Origin: Glandiceps talaboti
Lineage: Eukaryota; Hemichordata; Enteropneusta; Spengelidae
Assembly (NCBI RefSeq): GCF_964340395.1
Contig: NC_135556.1
Coordinates: forward strand, 25,066,223-25,130,222
DNA: 64,000 bases
Reading direction: 5' to 3'
Shown: positions 21,901 through 33,440 of the stretch, piece after piece
How the letters are laid out: each line of letters starts with the position of its first letter
Position numbering within the stretch: position 1 is the first letter of the stretch
Made by a program: the position numbers and the translations under genes
Notes under the pieces: generated by a model
The model's input: the letters and a program-made list of their open reading frames with translations, nothing else
Databases searched by the model: none
Told to the model about the DNA's origin: nothing

Positions 21901-24900
21901 TTACTGCTGAAGACAGCATGATTGTTGAGTGTGTTTTACTTGAAAGATAACAGCACTGTATAACTGCTGAAGACAGCATGATTGTTGAGTGTGTTTTACT
22001 AGAAAGATAACAGCACTGTATAACTGCTGAAGACAGCATGACTGTTGGGTGTGTTTTACTTGAAAGATAACAGCACTGTATTACTGCTGAAGACAGCATG
22101 ATTGTTGAGTGTGTTTTACTAGAAAGATAACATCACTGTATTACTGCTGAAGACAGCATGATTGTTGAGTGTGTTTTACTTGAAAGATAACAGCACTGTA
22201 TTACTGCTGAAGACAGCATGATTGTTGGGTGTGTTTTACTTGAAAGATAACAGCACTGTATTACTGCTGAAGACAGCATGATTGTTGAGTGTGTTTTACT
22301 TGAAAGATAACAGCACTGTATAACTGCTGAAGACAGCATGATTGTTGAGTGTGTTTTACTAGAAAGATAACAGCACTGTATAACTGCTGAAGACAGCATG
22401 ACTGTTGGGTGTGTTTTACTTGAAAGATAACAGCACTGTATTACTGCTGAAGACAGCATGATTGATATTGAGGGGGAGAGTACAAAGTTGATTAATTTGA
22501 ACAAAACCATAAGTTATTCTTGTATGCTCCCCAGGGAATTGACAATGTAAAGGGCTGTTGTGTTGCTATAAATCCATGCTAGTGGTAAAAATTGTGAGCG
22601 CCTTGGGCTCTCATGAGAAAAAGCGCATTATAAATCCACATTATTTATGTTATTATTATTCAACAACATTCCCACTGTGTTCAGTATTAGCAAGTAAAAA
22701 CAACAACCTCAGCTTCAAAAAACCAGCCTTGATCATTAAATGTATATTTTTATGTATAGTCTTCTGGTGAATACATCCTGTTTTAGCTTTACATTCAATC
22801 AAACAGCCTGACCTATGTTGACCTATGACCTTGATTGACCTATGTGTACATAATGTCTGGTATCTCAAGGATGTCCATGGTCAAGTTTTAGGAGTCAATT
22901 AAAAGTGATGACAGAAGCCTTCTTATTTTACACGTTTTTGTTGATTTTTTTCATTGGTTTTGACAACTCCATTGTTTCAATATTGTGTATCTAAGAGTGG
23001 AACTTAAAATATGTAATGTCCAATTATTTTTATGGTAGCCTAAGATTGTCTGACATGTCTATGTATTTTACTATGTATGAGAACCTGATAATATAAAGGT
23101 CTTGTATAGATTTTCATAACTTTCTTTGTACCATACATTTAGATGGGGAACCTGGTAATGTGGAACCCAGTAAAACATCTTGGGAATTCAGGTAGATTTT
23201 ACCTACCTATACCAGGTTCTCCAAAAATACAGTAACTATGGATTTAAAAACAAATATTGGTGTTTTTGTACAGGGTAGTAAGTAAGTAACTTCTACCTGT
23301 CAGTGAGTTCCATAGCTGTTTTACCAGGGTTCCCACCAAAAATAATGGGACAACCAAAGTATGAAATTCTAAACAAAGTTTAACAGATTTTTAAAGACTG
23401 GTAATTTCTGAACTGAATCACTGAATTGATTGAAATCACCAAATCGTTGTATTGATTGAAAACTCTGAAAGTACAACTTACCTTCCTCTTCTTGTGTATT
23501 TGGTGAATCGTTTAAGTCTTCTTGTTGTATGGCGGCCTGTCTGGCTTCATATTCTTTCCTTTTCCTGTCTTTTTCTGCTTGTTTTTGTTTCTTTTTCAAC
23601 TCTCGTTGTTTACTCTCTTCTGCTGCTATAGCTGCTTCCTTCTCTATAAAACAAAATTCAATTTACATTGTAAAATGTTTCAAATTATTATCGCACTATA
23701 ACATTTTTCTACTTGTAATTTGTTGTACACAATGTAGTGTCATTTGAGTGAGAATGACCAAATAAAATAAATTTGTGCACACACTTGAATGTGACTTTGA
23801 AAATAATATCAAGATTTAATAGTGAGTATCCTGTCAGTGCTTCTAAACAAAGACAGTAATTAAGAAAAGTTAATGTTGTGTAATTCAGTGTATAACTGTA
23901 ATGAAGCAAACATCTCAAGATACTGTATTGTTTCTGCAAGAGATACAAATGTTGCAAGTTGCATCATCCTTTAGAATTTCACTGTATAAAGTTAACCACA
24001 AGAGGGCAGTGTTCATTAGGTAGGTCTATCCAAGATACTGCACTACTGACCTCTCTCTACTTTCAATCGTTGCTGTTTTTGTCGTTCCTGTTCTGACTGC
24101 ACTGCTTTCATGTAACTTACAACCTGCAATAAAAGATCAGATGAAGTGTACAATGGATTTTACAACCACTGAAATATTGCTAATTTACACCAAATAGTGT
24201 CCAATCAACATTTTTTTTCTTCATCAGTCATCTTATTCATTTATCATTCAAATTCAATAATTGTTAGTACATGAAGTTCTCCAGAGAACAGACACAGTAT
24301 TAAAGACATATTGCTATTATGCTATCATATATATTCTGTCTAAACTACAACACATAGTTCCCTTAACCTTGCAACACACTGAACACTTTGATTGCTGTCC
24401 TTTTGCACTTTCTTTGTAATTCTTGAAAACAAAAAAGTACATGTACCCGTTTAGCACATTCCTTGCATTGCTTATCATCAAGACAGTCTCCAGCAATTTT
24501 CTTCAGTTGATCGTTCAATGGATTATCCTTCAAATCAAGCCATTTCAAGTTTTTTAACCTGGCAAAACTAATGGGAAGAGTTTGAATCTGGTTGCCAAGG
24601 AGATCCAGGTGCTGAATTTTTTCCATATTTCCAATTTTCTGAGGAAGTTCTGTCAAATTATTCTTGCTGAGATCAATCTTTACAAGGTGTTTCAGTGTAC
24701 AGAAAGTATCCTGTATATTATAGAAATGAAACAAAAATATTAATTGCTATTGGCTGACACTGGTCACATGACAAGATTCAAGATGTCTATTAATTACTAT
24801 TGGCTGACACTGGTCACATGACAAGATTCAAGATGTCTATTAATTACTTTTGGCTGACACTGGTCACATGACAAGATTCAAGATGTCTATTAATTACTAT

Positions 24901-26439
24901 TGGCTGACACTGGTCACATGACAAGATTCAAGATGTCTCTAACAAGACGATGTGACAGTGAACATTTGATGCAAAAATAAATCTATTGGTCTAAATATGT
25001 ATATACTTTGAATTGAAGAATGAGATGCATTCAGGAATAACAGTTACTCGTACACCATCAAAACTTCATGATTTTATTGTTACAAAATGTCAAGGATGAA
25101 GTCTGGCAAACAAATTTACAATTACTTCGAAGTCATGCAACAAGGTTGAAAATCAAGAATATTTTCCTATGGATGATTTCCAATCTATTTACATATCACG
25201 TATAATATTAAAATGATACTTACAGGTAGACTGGTAAGTTCATTACATGATAAATCTACCACTGTTGCCTTTGGTAATGCAGCCTATTGGAAAAAACAAA
25301 ATATGTTATTTATTCATCCTTTCAGAGTTGCATCATCTATTCTCCTACTATATTTGAAGTCACTCCAACACAATATTTATTTTTGCGCTTTCTCCATCTA
25401 AATGAGCAACTCATTCATTCTCTTACAGTGTGTGAGTAAAATGGTCTAGAACTGTTGATAAATGTGTATAAACTTTCACAGACATATAACCTCCTAGGTG
25501 AGCTTCAATAATTGTCACAATATTCTTTGTTTTTGAACTTTTCATTATTCCAGGCATTTCACTACAAAAGTTGAGTGCAATTCCCAAGAACAATAAAAGT
25601 TAGACTCAGAAGAAAAAACAAAACTACAATTATAGCAGCTAACAATATCTTTTCTGGGATGTCAGAGAATGAAATCAAAGTGAAAGGAGAAGTGAGATCT
25701 AACCCAGGTGTGAAAGGTAAAAGGTAACAAAGTTGTAAAGTAAACTAGATTTCTCTGAAATTGCAACTAAACATATTGCATTCTCATTGGTGAATAGTAT
25801 ACAGAATAGATAGGAATCTCTAAGATAACACTGGGTCAAAGTATCATTCCCAGTGACTAGGTAACTGTTGCACCATCAACTGTAATATACATATGTGCAT
25901 ACTTAAAACTTGTACATGTAACTGAACCAGTGTCTTGTGGGCTGCGATTTTCTCTAATTAAACCAAAATTTAGCACTTATAGTCACGTTTCTGTCTTGTC
26001 CTTACATCCTTATTTCTACTCAAATGTGACACAAATACATGACACCAAGTCATGTAATGGGAGTTTATATCTAATAAGTGATAGGTTTTAGTAGCAAAAC
26101 TGATGACTGGTCAAATAACTACTGTATATATTTGCAACAGTATGGTGTGATTTTGTGAAAAATTAAGCAGAAAGTCCTTCTCTTCTTTTCGATACATGAA
26201 ACGAACATGACGCTAGGTGGTCATGATTTACAGTTGATATAACGAGACCTATACGAAAATCTAAATGAAACAGTGGTATATATTGAAGGGCTTCACACAA
26301 AATATGGCTACAACTGAACACGATATCAGCTACGGTGATTTACCAGATCTTTGACAGGAACCTTTGTCAGACTACTCATGCTAAGGTCAAGTTCATTTCC
26401 ATCAAGCCTGTCCTTCAACGACTGCTCCTTCGAAGGCAT
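18921..26439 (-). CDS. LRRC59: Leucine-rich repeat-containing protein 59, 7 exons
   Basis: Exons on the minus strand: 26439-26344, 25283-25224, 24710-24447, 24123-24051, 23643-23482, 20526-20476, 19090-18921; 876 nt, 291 residues (human ~307). The N-terminus ([17 protein letters not shown]) and four to five leucine-rich repeats ([67 protein letters not shown]) match the family closely. They are followed by [15 protein letters not shown], a charged coiled coil ([15 protein letters not shown] to about residue 218), one membrane segment (about 239-260) and a ~30-residue tail. The family is a tail-anchored ER and nuclear-envelope protein linked to ribosome binding and to FGF1 nuclear import; topology is a cytosolic LRR/coiled coil with a lumenal tail. 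Intron 5 carries a 1.4-kb higher-order satellite. Confidence 0.95.
20852..21066. repeat. 72-bp tandem repeat, 3 copies
   Basis: Three consecutive units of 72 bp, recognisable by GGTAATGTTCACCAG at 20891, 20963 and 21035. The last two are nearly identical. They directly abut the 60-bp satellite in LRRC59 intron 5. Confidence 0.92.
21084..22464. repeat. 60-bp satellite with 360-bp higher-order repeat
   Basis: Twenty-three tandem 60-bp monomers beginning TTGAGTGTGTTTTACT. From 21421 the monomer variants recur every six units (360 bp): 21421-21780, 21781-22140 and 22141-22440 are almost identical, e.g. the CATCACTGTA variant recurs at 21411, 21771 and 22131. The minus-strand frame is open across five monomers at a time only because 60 is divisible by three. 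It lies wholly in LRRC59 intron 5. Confidence 0.97.
22580..22660 (+). mobile_element. SINE/LINE 3' tail remnant
   Basis: GTGAGCGCCTTGGGCTC followed by AAAAAGCGCATTATAAATCC and an ATTATT-rich tail is the typical 3' end of tRNA-type SINEs and their partner LINEs in many animals. The 5' body is not recognisable. It lies in LRRC59 intron 5, just after the satellite. Confidence 0.5.
24738..24940. repeat. 50-bp tandem repeat, 4 copies
   Basis: Four units of TATTGGCTGACACTGGTCAC followed by ATGACAAGATTCAAGATGTC, at a strict 50-bp period. Each contains an inverted CCAAT-like ATTGGCT. The array begins ~30 bases upstream (in transcript sense) of the LRRC59 exon 3 acceptor at 24710 but does not include it. 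Confidence 0.93.
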
Positions 26440-26988
26440 CGCGATGGCTGAATCTTGTATAGTGCAGTGTCTCCGAGAACCAAAATTTCAAATTCAATAT
26501 GCGATATGAGTGGACAACGTGTCGTTTACTTCCGCCTTCTCAATGTATGACCCTTGACACGGGTCTTGAGACGAAGCGATTAAGTGTTACGGGTGCGGTT
26601 ATCGTTTTATTTGGTATGCAGGGGGTCGTGAACGGGCTACATATTACAAGTTGTATACTTTATCGTTTGGTATTAATTTTAGTTCCAAAATGCTAATGTT
26701 ATACACAATCAGATTATCACTTAATTTCCTTTTATCCCTTTAGTTCACAATCAGATGCACCAAATTAATGGTACGGTCTGCATCGTAAAACGAATGCTGA
26801 TTGGTTTATATTTGCAAATACTGCCGTTCGTCAAGCTGTCTGACCAATCAAAATGTGTCTTATGTACATTGGTGTTCAGACGCTGATGTAATCATGAAGC
26901 CATATTGTGTATGAGCATGCAGTCGACACTCACGTAGCCGGCTAAATATATTTCGTCAACGGATAAAGAAAGGGAAAAAACTTTTGTC
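26440..26988. promoter_or_regulatory. Bidirectional promoter between LRRC59 and PAM16
   Basis: The two start codons are head-to-head with 549 bases between them, so one region must drive both. It contains an ETS-type ACTTCCG (26528-26534) near LRRC59 and two CCAAT boxes in opposite orientation near PAM16 (ATTGG at 26800, CCAAT at 26844), a usual mix for housekeeping mitochondrial or ER genes. No TATA box is evident. CpGs are more frequent here than in flanking introns. Shared regulation is inferred. Confidence 0.65.
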
Positions 26989-29964
26989 ATGGTAAGGCTT
27001 GAGAAGTCAGAGTACACACATGCCGATGGTCAGGGTAAACGTAGACCATGTTTATTGTGTCGCGATCGCGATTTATTCACGATGGACTGCACGATAAACT
27101 TTATCACAATTTGTCGTATCGATTGTACATTACTATTACTACACTACAGTAGTGCATACATGACCCCAATGTATATAACATAACACATGTATATCGTCAT
27201 AGGGGTTATTGTATATATTATAATCATGGATGTATTTGGGGAGACATATGCTGCTTGTAGTAGTAAATTTTGAAGTCAAAATCCTCACTCAGCTGTGAAT
27301 ACTAAACAATTTGGCTATCTTCTATGTCTTTGTACAAGTTCACACAACTGTTCAGTTTGTACTGCAAACTTCAATATCATTATCGTATTTCTTATAATGT
27401 ATTTGTACAAACTTTCTTCAATGAAAGGATCTTTATGCTACTAATCATATGTAGTGTTGTTTGTCCAAAAAATGAACCTAGAAAGTCAAATTCCATCGAA
27501 AAATGTAATGTCAATCCAGGAATGTTGTAACAAAGTAAGAACCGATCTAATCTTACTGTACTGTAGTTTGCATATAAATTTATAATTGCAATTGAAAAAT
27601 ATAAATGATTATTGTGTGTTAATATATATATTGAATCCATTGGATAATGTCCTTCTAATACTTTGATAGTTCAATACAACATTCAGCAGAAAGTGGTTAT
27701 AAATTACTAGTATAATTTTTGCATAAAATGATTTTTGTTGTCAAGCAAATCATTAAGATTTGAAAACGTGAAAAAAATTTCAGCAAAAATTTCTTTGGAA
27801 GGGAATGGGGTAACTTTGTATGTACCTGTTATATACAAACTTACAAGGTTTCTATAGAAAAACTTCAAAGAAAAATTAATTTCTATTATTTGTTTGCAGG
27901 CAAAGTACATAGCACAGATAGTAGTACTGGGAGGACAGGTTGTGGCTAGAGCATTTGCCAGAGCTGTCAAACAAGAAGTGGCAGGTAAGAACACAAACAG
28001 AAATCACACTGAGCGAAAACAACAACAACACATAAATGATAAAGCTTACAAATTGATCACAGGACTCCATTCTGACTGTTAACAGGACAACAATCAGAAC
28101 TTGGAATCAGAATGAACTCTCCATCTACAAGCAGGACTAAAGTGATACTGAAAGTCTTCGTAAACATCTCTATTATACCTTTAATAATGGGATGGATTTT
28201 GGACATAAGATTAGATGTGAAATGGTTGACATTATTTATATGTATCTAACATTACAGCCAGTCAAGCAGCTGCTAAGAGAGCAGGGGGTGGTCAACAAGG
28301 TAAAAAAGCTGCTGCAACAGATAGCATCATGGGTATGACATTACAGGTGAGTAGCCTAATCTTAGATTTATGAGATTTTTACATATATGTATTACAAATC
28401 AGGATGTACATGTGCATGTCATCCCTTAGAATTAACTTTATCTGAAAGTGTAGTATTACACATTACTGCCTCACAAACAGATTATTTGACTGTTTTGCAC
28501 TTCATGCAGCAGGCTGTCTATGAGCTAAAGGAGGAAATATTTTCCAAAGAATGACTTTTGAGTTGATAAATTACTGCTTGTCAAAGTCCAGGTATAGAAA
28601 CTACCTCACATTGTTGGTTTTTCACAAGAAAAGTGCCAAATGAAAAATATTTATAGACCATTACATGTATTAATATCAACCAAGATGTCCATATCATCAC
28701 ACATGCACAGTTACTATGGTAACTGTAATTATGCACATGACATCAGTAACAACATATTATGTGTAGATTTAGAACGGTCATAATATTTCAGATATTATTA
28801 TCGTTGTCATTAACAATGAAATTTTGCCCCAACAGGAAGCACAACAAATTTTGAATATATCACCAGAATTAAAAGTGGAGGAAGTTAATAGCAACTATGA
28901 TCATTTATTTAAAGTCAATGAAAAGTCTAAAGGAGGGTCATTTTATATTCAGTCTAAGGTGAGTTTTAGCTTTTGTCTGAATGATACCTGTCCACCCCAC
29001 AATCTGTAATGGTGTTGACCAAAGTGAGTTTTAGATTTTGTCTGAATGATACCTGTCCACCCCCACCCCACCTCCAATCTGTAATGGTGTTGACCAAAGT
29101 GAGTTTTAGCTGTCTGAATGATACCTGTCCACCCCCCACAATCTGTAATGGTGTTGACCAAAGTGAGTTTTAGCTTTTGTCTCATACCTGTCCACCCCCA
29201 CAATCTGTAATGGTGTTGACCAAAGTGAGTTTTAGCTTTTGTCTGAAAGATACCTGTCCACCCCCACCCCCATCCCACCCCAATCTGTAATGGTGTTGGT
29301 CACTGGTAGACTTTAAATATAGTCTAGCTTGTAGGTAGTCACAAGTACTTCAGCAACTCCAGTGTTTATGTTATAATTATACATACAAGTATACACCACT
29401 TCTATCCTATCTTGAGAGGTATCTTAGCACAACTCTTGACTGTTTGTAGAGCCTAAAGTCAATGATTACTCTAACAAATCAAAGTTGTCAATTTTTTTCT
29501 TGATTAATGATTTGTAGTTTTCAGTATGAAAATATTGACATGAAGATTTAGCTGTAACTGAAGCTGTATAATGATGTGGGTATATGCAGTCATTCAAGAC
29601 AATGAGAAATTCACTGAACGTGCCATAACCTCCAGAGTATGGAATATTGTACATCATTTGAAGGCCAGAGTTTCAATCCCAGGTTCCCACATTAGTATAG
29701 TCTCATTAGTGGAGCCAATACGATTACATGGAATCATTCTTTGTTGTGAACCAACTTTTTCTATAGAGTTACTAGACATCACACTGAGAGTGTAATCCTT
29801 AATGAAGACCCGGCCTTTAACTTTTATGTTGTCTTTGTGTTGTCCAGGTTGTCAGAGCCAAAGAAAGAATTGATGAAGAATTCAAGAACAGGGAAGAAAT
29901 CAAGTTAAAAAGAGCAATCAAAGAAGGAGAACAAGAAAAGTCAGAGACAGAATCCAAGTCATGA
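26989..29964 (+). CDS. PAM16: Mitochondrial import motor subunit TIM16 (PAM16 / Magmas), 5 exons
   Basis: Exons: 26989-26991 (start codon only), 27900-27984, 28258-28346, 28836-28958, 29848-29964; 417 nt, 138 residues (human ~125). The N-terminus after Met ([20 protein letters not shown]) is the hydrophobic membrane-recruiting segment. Next are an Ala/Gly-rich linker and the degenerate J domain ([44 protein letters not shown]). The HPD motif of true J proteins is replaced by NEK, as expected for TIM16. Family role: pairs with PAM18/TIM14 at the TIM23 channel on the matrix side and restrains its stimulation of mtHsp70. The coding part of exon 1 is just ATG, split from codon 2 by a 908-base intron. 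Intron 4 begins with five tandem copies of the exon 4 donor. Confidence 0.96.
28953..29300 (+). repeat. Five tandem copies of the PAM16 exon 4 donor region (~62-75 bp)
   Basis: Starting at the exon 4 end (TCTAAG then GTGAGTTTTAGC), units of 62-75 bp repeat five times, with GTGAGT at 28959, 29024, 29099, 29163 and 29225 and a C-rich middle (CCTGTCCACCCCC). Later copies have CAAA rather than TAAG before the GT, making them weaker but still plausible donors. Read-through meets a stop at 29007-29009, so decoy use would truncate PAM16. Confidence 0.92.
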
Positions 29965-30348
29965 CAACATATATGATATTATTTGTACATTTCAATGGGT
30001 ATATTTTATTAAGAATATGTTTTTGTCATGCAAAATAATTATGGCTTATTGGCAAGGGGAATGAAAGAAAAAATATTGAAACTAAGTTTAGGCATACAAA
30101 TACAGCTTTGATGAACAAGAATATAGGACTCAACACCAAAGAGCAATAATTTCCTGTTTCTTATTTCATTAAGTCATGTGATTGGGTCATGTGACTTGGC
30201 CATGTGATTAGGTCATGTGATTTTCATAGTCTCTTACTTCTATTAGGTCACATTGTATGAATAACATTAACAAACTGTATGGCTATCCTTCCCTATATTT
30301 ATAATATCAAAGTGTGTGATACTTGTGAATATTTCAGGGTGGGGGGGG

Positions 30349-30382
<34 letters not shown>

Positions 30383-30489
30383 TTGTGAACATTGGAACAA
30401 CTCCAGACAACATTATTGCACATGTACAATATTAATACCACCTATAAATATGTAATGTAGATAATGACCATGTTACATTACAGAATAAA
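29965..30489 (+). other. PAM16 3' UTR
   Basis: Sequence after the PAM16 stop to an AATAAA at 30484-30489. It includes a G-run/GT microsatellite (30340-30380) and two or three copies of GTCATGTGA-type motifs near 30175-30220. No other gene seen. Confidence 0.55.
30484..30489 (+). terminator. Candidate polyadenylation signal for PAM16
   Basis: AATAAA about 520 bases after the stop codon with GT-rich sequence downstream. A further cluster lies near 30962-30978. Confidence 0.4.
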
Positions 30490-31023
30490 ATAGTGTGGTT
30501 GTAGTGAATTTCTCAGATTGGTCGTTTCCATTTTTTGTTAGTTGCAATATGGAAATTTGTTATGTTCATATCTACAACATTCAGAGTGTTTGTTCACGGA
30601 TAATTAGCATTCAGAGTGTATGTGTTCACGGATAATTAGCATGCATAAATTCTTGAATACTTTTAGACAAATCTTCAAGGAACTTCATATATGTTGAAAA
30701 CTGCTGAGACTGTTCTATTGGACCTAATTCAGTTGAAATATCATCGTTTAATATACATTTACAGTAGGATTTCATTTAGGAGAGAAAAAATACATGTTTT
30801 GAATACGTATCCCAAGTGAATAACAACTTTCACTATAGGTGTGTATAGCCTGTCTACAGTGCATTCCATCTCCAGTGTTAAAGCAGTGTCAATAATACAA
30901 CAGGTATTTGTGTTGTATATACATGTATTGTACAACAAGGTGTGTTTTTAGTAAGAAAATGAATAAATAAACAATAAAGTTTATGTTCAATTTATACTAA
31001 GTCTGGATTTCATATCTAGACCA

Positions 31024-31340
31024 GTGTGTGTGTGTGTGTGTGTGTGTGGTGGGGGGGGGGGGGTGTGTATGTATGTATGTATATGTGTGTGTGTATGTGT
31101 GGTGGGGGGGTGTATGTATGTATGTATGTATGTGTGTGTATGTATGTATGTATGTGTGTGTGTGTGGTGGGGGGTGTATGTATGTATGTATGTATGTATG
31201 TGTGTGTGTATGTATGTGTGTGTGTATGTATGTGTGTGTGTATGTATGTATGTATATGTATGTATGTATGTATATGTATGTATGTGTGTGTGTGTGGTGT
31301 GTGTCATGTGTGTGGGTGTGTGTGTGTGTCGTGTTCATTA
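31024..31340. repeat. Compound (GT)n/(TATG)n/G-run microsatellite
   Basis: About 315 bases of alternating GT, TATG and poly-G blocks in the spacer between convergent PAM16 and GLIS2. All overlapping Cys-Val or His-Thr open frames are artefacts. Confidence 0.97.
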
Positions 31341-31344
31341 TATC

Positions 31345-32340
31345 AAACCATATTTCATTCATTACTACCATTTGACATACAACTTACTACAAAGTAGAAA
31401 GGTTCAGTGTAAATAATGATTTATTAATGTATACTTATTGGCTTGTTCTTTTTTTCATACATTCAACAAAAAATTTACACAAAATTCATTTCATTGGAGA
31501 ACTGAGTATGATCCCCACACACAAACTAATGAGCACTGTCAATGATACTTCTTACACTTTTTCAGAAGTCTAAACATAACAAATGTTTGTAATTGTTTTC
31601 TGTTGTCATTTACAACAGTTTACAAGGCTTTAACTGTCTCAGTAATAGGCCTACATTTATCTGACCAATAAATTTCCTACAGGAAAGGAAAATATAAGAA
31701 TCACAACGTATTAAACCAGCAAATTTCAAAGTTTTCTTCTGAAATTCAGTAATTGATACTATACAACAGTTCAACTACTGTGTCTGCTTGACAAGAATTA
31801 GCCTTAGTTAGACATACTTAAACATTCCAGGATTGAACTTGTGAACAATGCTGATTGAATAATAATAATTTTGGACCTTTGCTTGATTGATTTCTATACT
31901 ATCTCTAAGAACATGCTTAGTGATATTAGCACCACCGCAATATCATAAATAACACTGTGGCACTACTGACTACTGAGTCAAAGTTACTTTATTGTTGGTA
32001 TGGCCGATATTATAGTTGGTATGGAATATCACACAAGTTTTCAAAGGAGAGCTTTTTGACCAAAATTACATTACTTTACAAAATCTTGTATTATTTCTTA
32101 TGAAGACATTTCTTGGAAAGTCCAACCAAAAACTAAAGAAATTGCTAGTTTTGAAAGAATTTGACTAAATAATAAAAATTCATCAAGGCGTCAGTCACAC
32201 TAACAATTTACCTTCAGCCTCAAATTTTGGGAGATTATCACACCAAATAAACATGTAATCACATATTTATTAGGTGTACAATCAAATTAAATCAAATTAG
32301 TCAAATCAAATTATCACTAACATGCTTGCATGGCCCTGTG
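31345..32340. other. Intergenic DNA, nothing recognised
   Basis: AT-rich spacer between PAM16 and GLIS2. No coding exon, RNA gene or clear transposon was found. Confidence 0.6.
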
Positions 32341-32360
32341 GCTAACCTAGCAATATATAG

Positions 32361-32728
32361 TCAATACAGAATGTACCTCCCTACCCTGAAGTCCACGCTG
32401 TCCATACAGAATGTACCTCCCTACCCTGAAGTCCATGCTGTCAATACAGAATGTACCTCCCTACCCAGAAGTCCATGCTGTCAATACAGAATGTACCTCC
32501 CCACCCTGAAGTCCATGCTGTCCATACAGAATGTACCTCCCTACCCTGAAGTCCATGCTGTCCATACAGAATTTACCTCCCTACCCTGAAGTCCATGCTG
32601 TCCATACAGAATGTACCTCCCTACCTTGAAGTCCATGCTGTCCATACAGAATGTACCTCCCTACCCTGAAGTCCATGCTGTCCATACAGAATGTACCTCC
32701 CTACCCTGAAGTCCATGCTGTCAATACA
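32361..32728. repeat. 40-bp minisatellite, ~9 copies
   Basis: Nine units of ATACAGAATGTACCTCCCTA followed by CCCTGAAGTCCATGCTGTC at a 40-bp period, with one or two substitutions per unit. It lies in the PAM16-GLIS2 spacer. The plus-strand open frame over it is a by-product. Confidence 0.95.
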
Positions 32729-33318
32729 CTCAAACTGGAAATCTGTGTTCAACATAACGCTTCTTACCGCAGAGGTTTGTTAACATGTTGGTCAACTCAT
32801 AGACTATTAAGTTTAGTTATTAACAGCTAGGGCATAAGCTGTGTCTCTACATTTTAGGGGATAAATTTTGTTACATATTAAGAGGTAACATGTACATCAC
32901 ATTTACTGAAAGCATTTAAGCATGACACAAATGATTTTATGAAAACAAATTAGAATATATATATATATATCAAAATGGTAATGAGATTAACCCTTGTTAT
33001 ATCAGTATCTGTCCTTACAGTGCAAGAAGACAATCTATAGTGCCATACTAGGTCTTATTTAATACCCAGTATTCCAATGTATTCAATGGAGAGCACGTGC
33101 ATTGAACCCTGGCAATAATTTCCTGCATCACAGCCTGGCACACTTTGCCCAATTATGGCAAATGGCATGCTCATTGATATCCATTCACTCAGTGATTTGG
33201 TTTTGTTAATTTCTTCACTATTATGACGTTTCTGTGAATAAAATCATATATCACTGCCAATTTATGTGATTATGGGCTTCAAATGATGTTTCCGTGCCAC
33301 TACAAAGGGTATATGATA

Positions 33319-33440
33319 AAACCTTTATGGCCCAGATATGGGGTTTGCGGCCCTCAGTAGTATTGCTTATGGGCCCTCCTATAGGCCCTTCCACTGTATA
33401 ATCTCAGTCCACAAAACCCATATCCTAGCCGTAAAGATTA
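33319..33440. mobile_element. MITE-like element with ~31-bp terminal inverted repeats
   Basis: The left end AACCTTTATGGCCCAGATAT and the right end, read in reverse (AATCTTTACGGCTAGGATAT), form imperfect inverted repeats of ~31 bases around a ~60-base centre. Non-coding, ~122 bp. Target duplication is unclear. Probably a non-autonomous DNA transposon. Confidence 0.65.

Noticed and set aside
21080-22510. Minus-strand open frames of ~100-125 codons with a repeated [12 protein letters not shown] motif
   Set aside because: They follow from a 60-bp repeat period divisible by three; frames are cut by the higher-order variant, lie within an LRRC59 intron and show no splice or start context.
31024-31416. 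Cys-Val and His-Thr rich open frames on both strands
   Set aside because: Consequence of the GT/TATG microsatellite.
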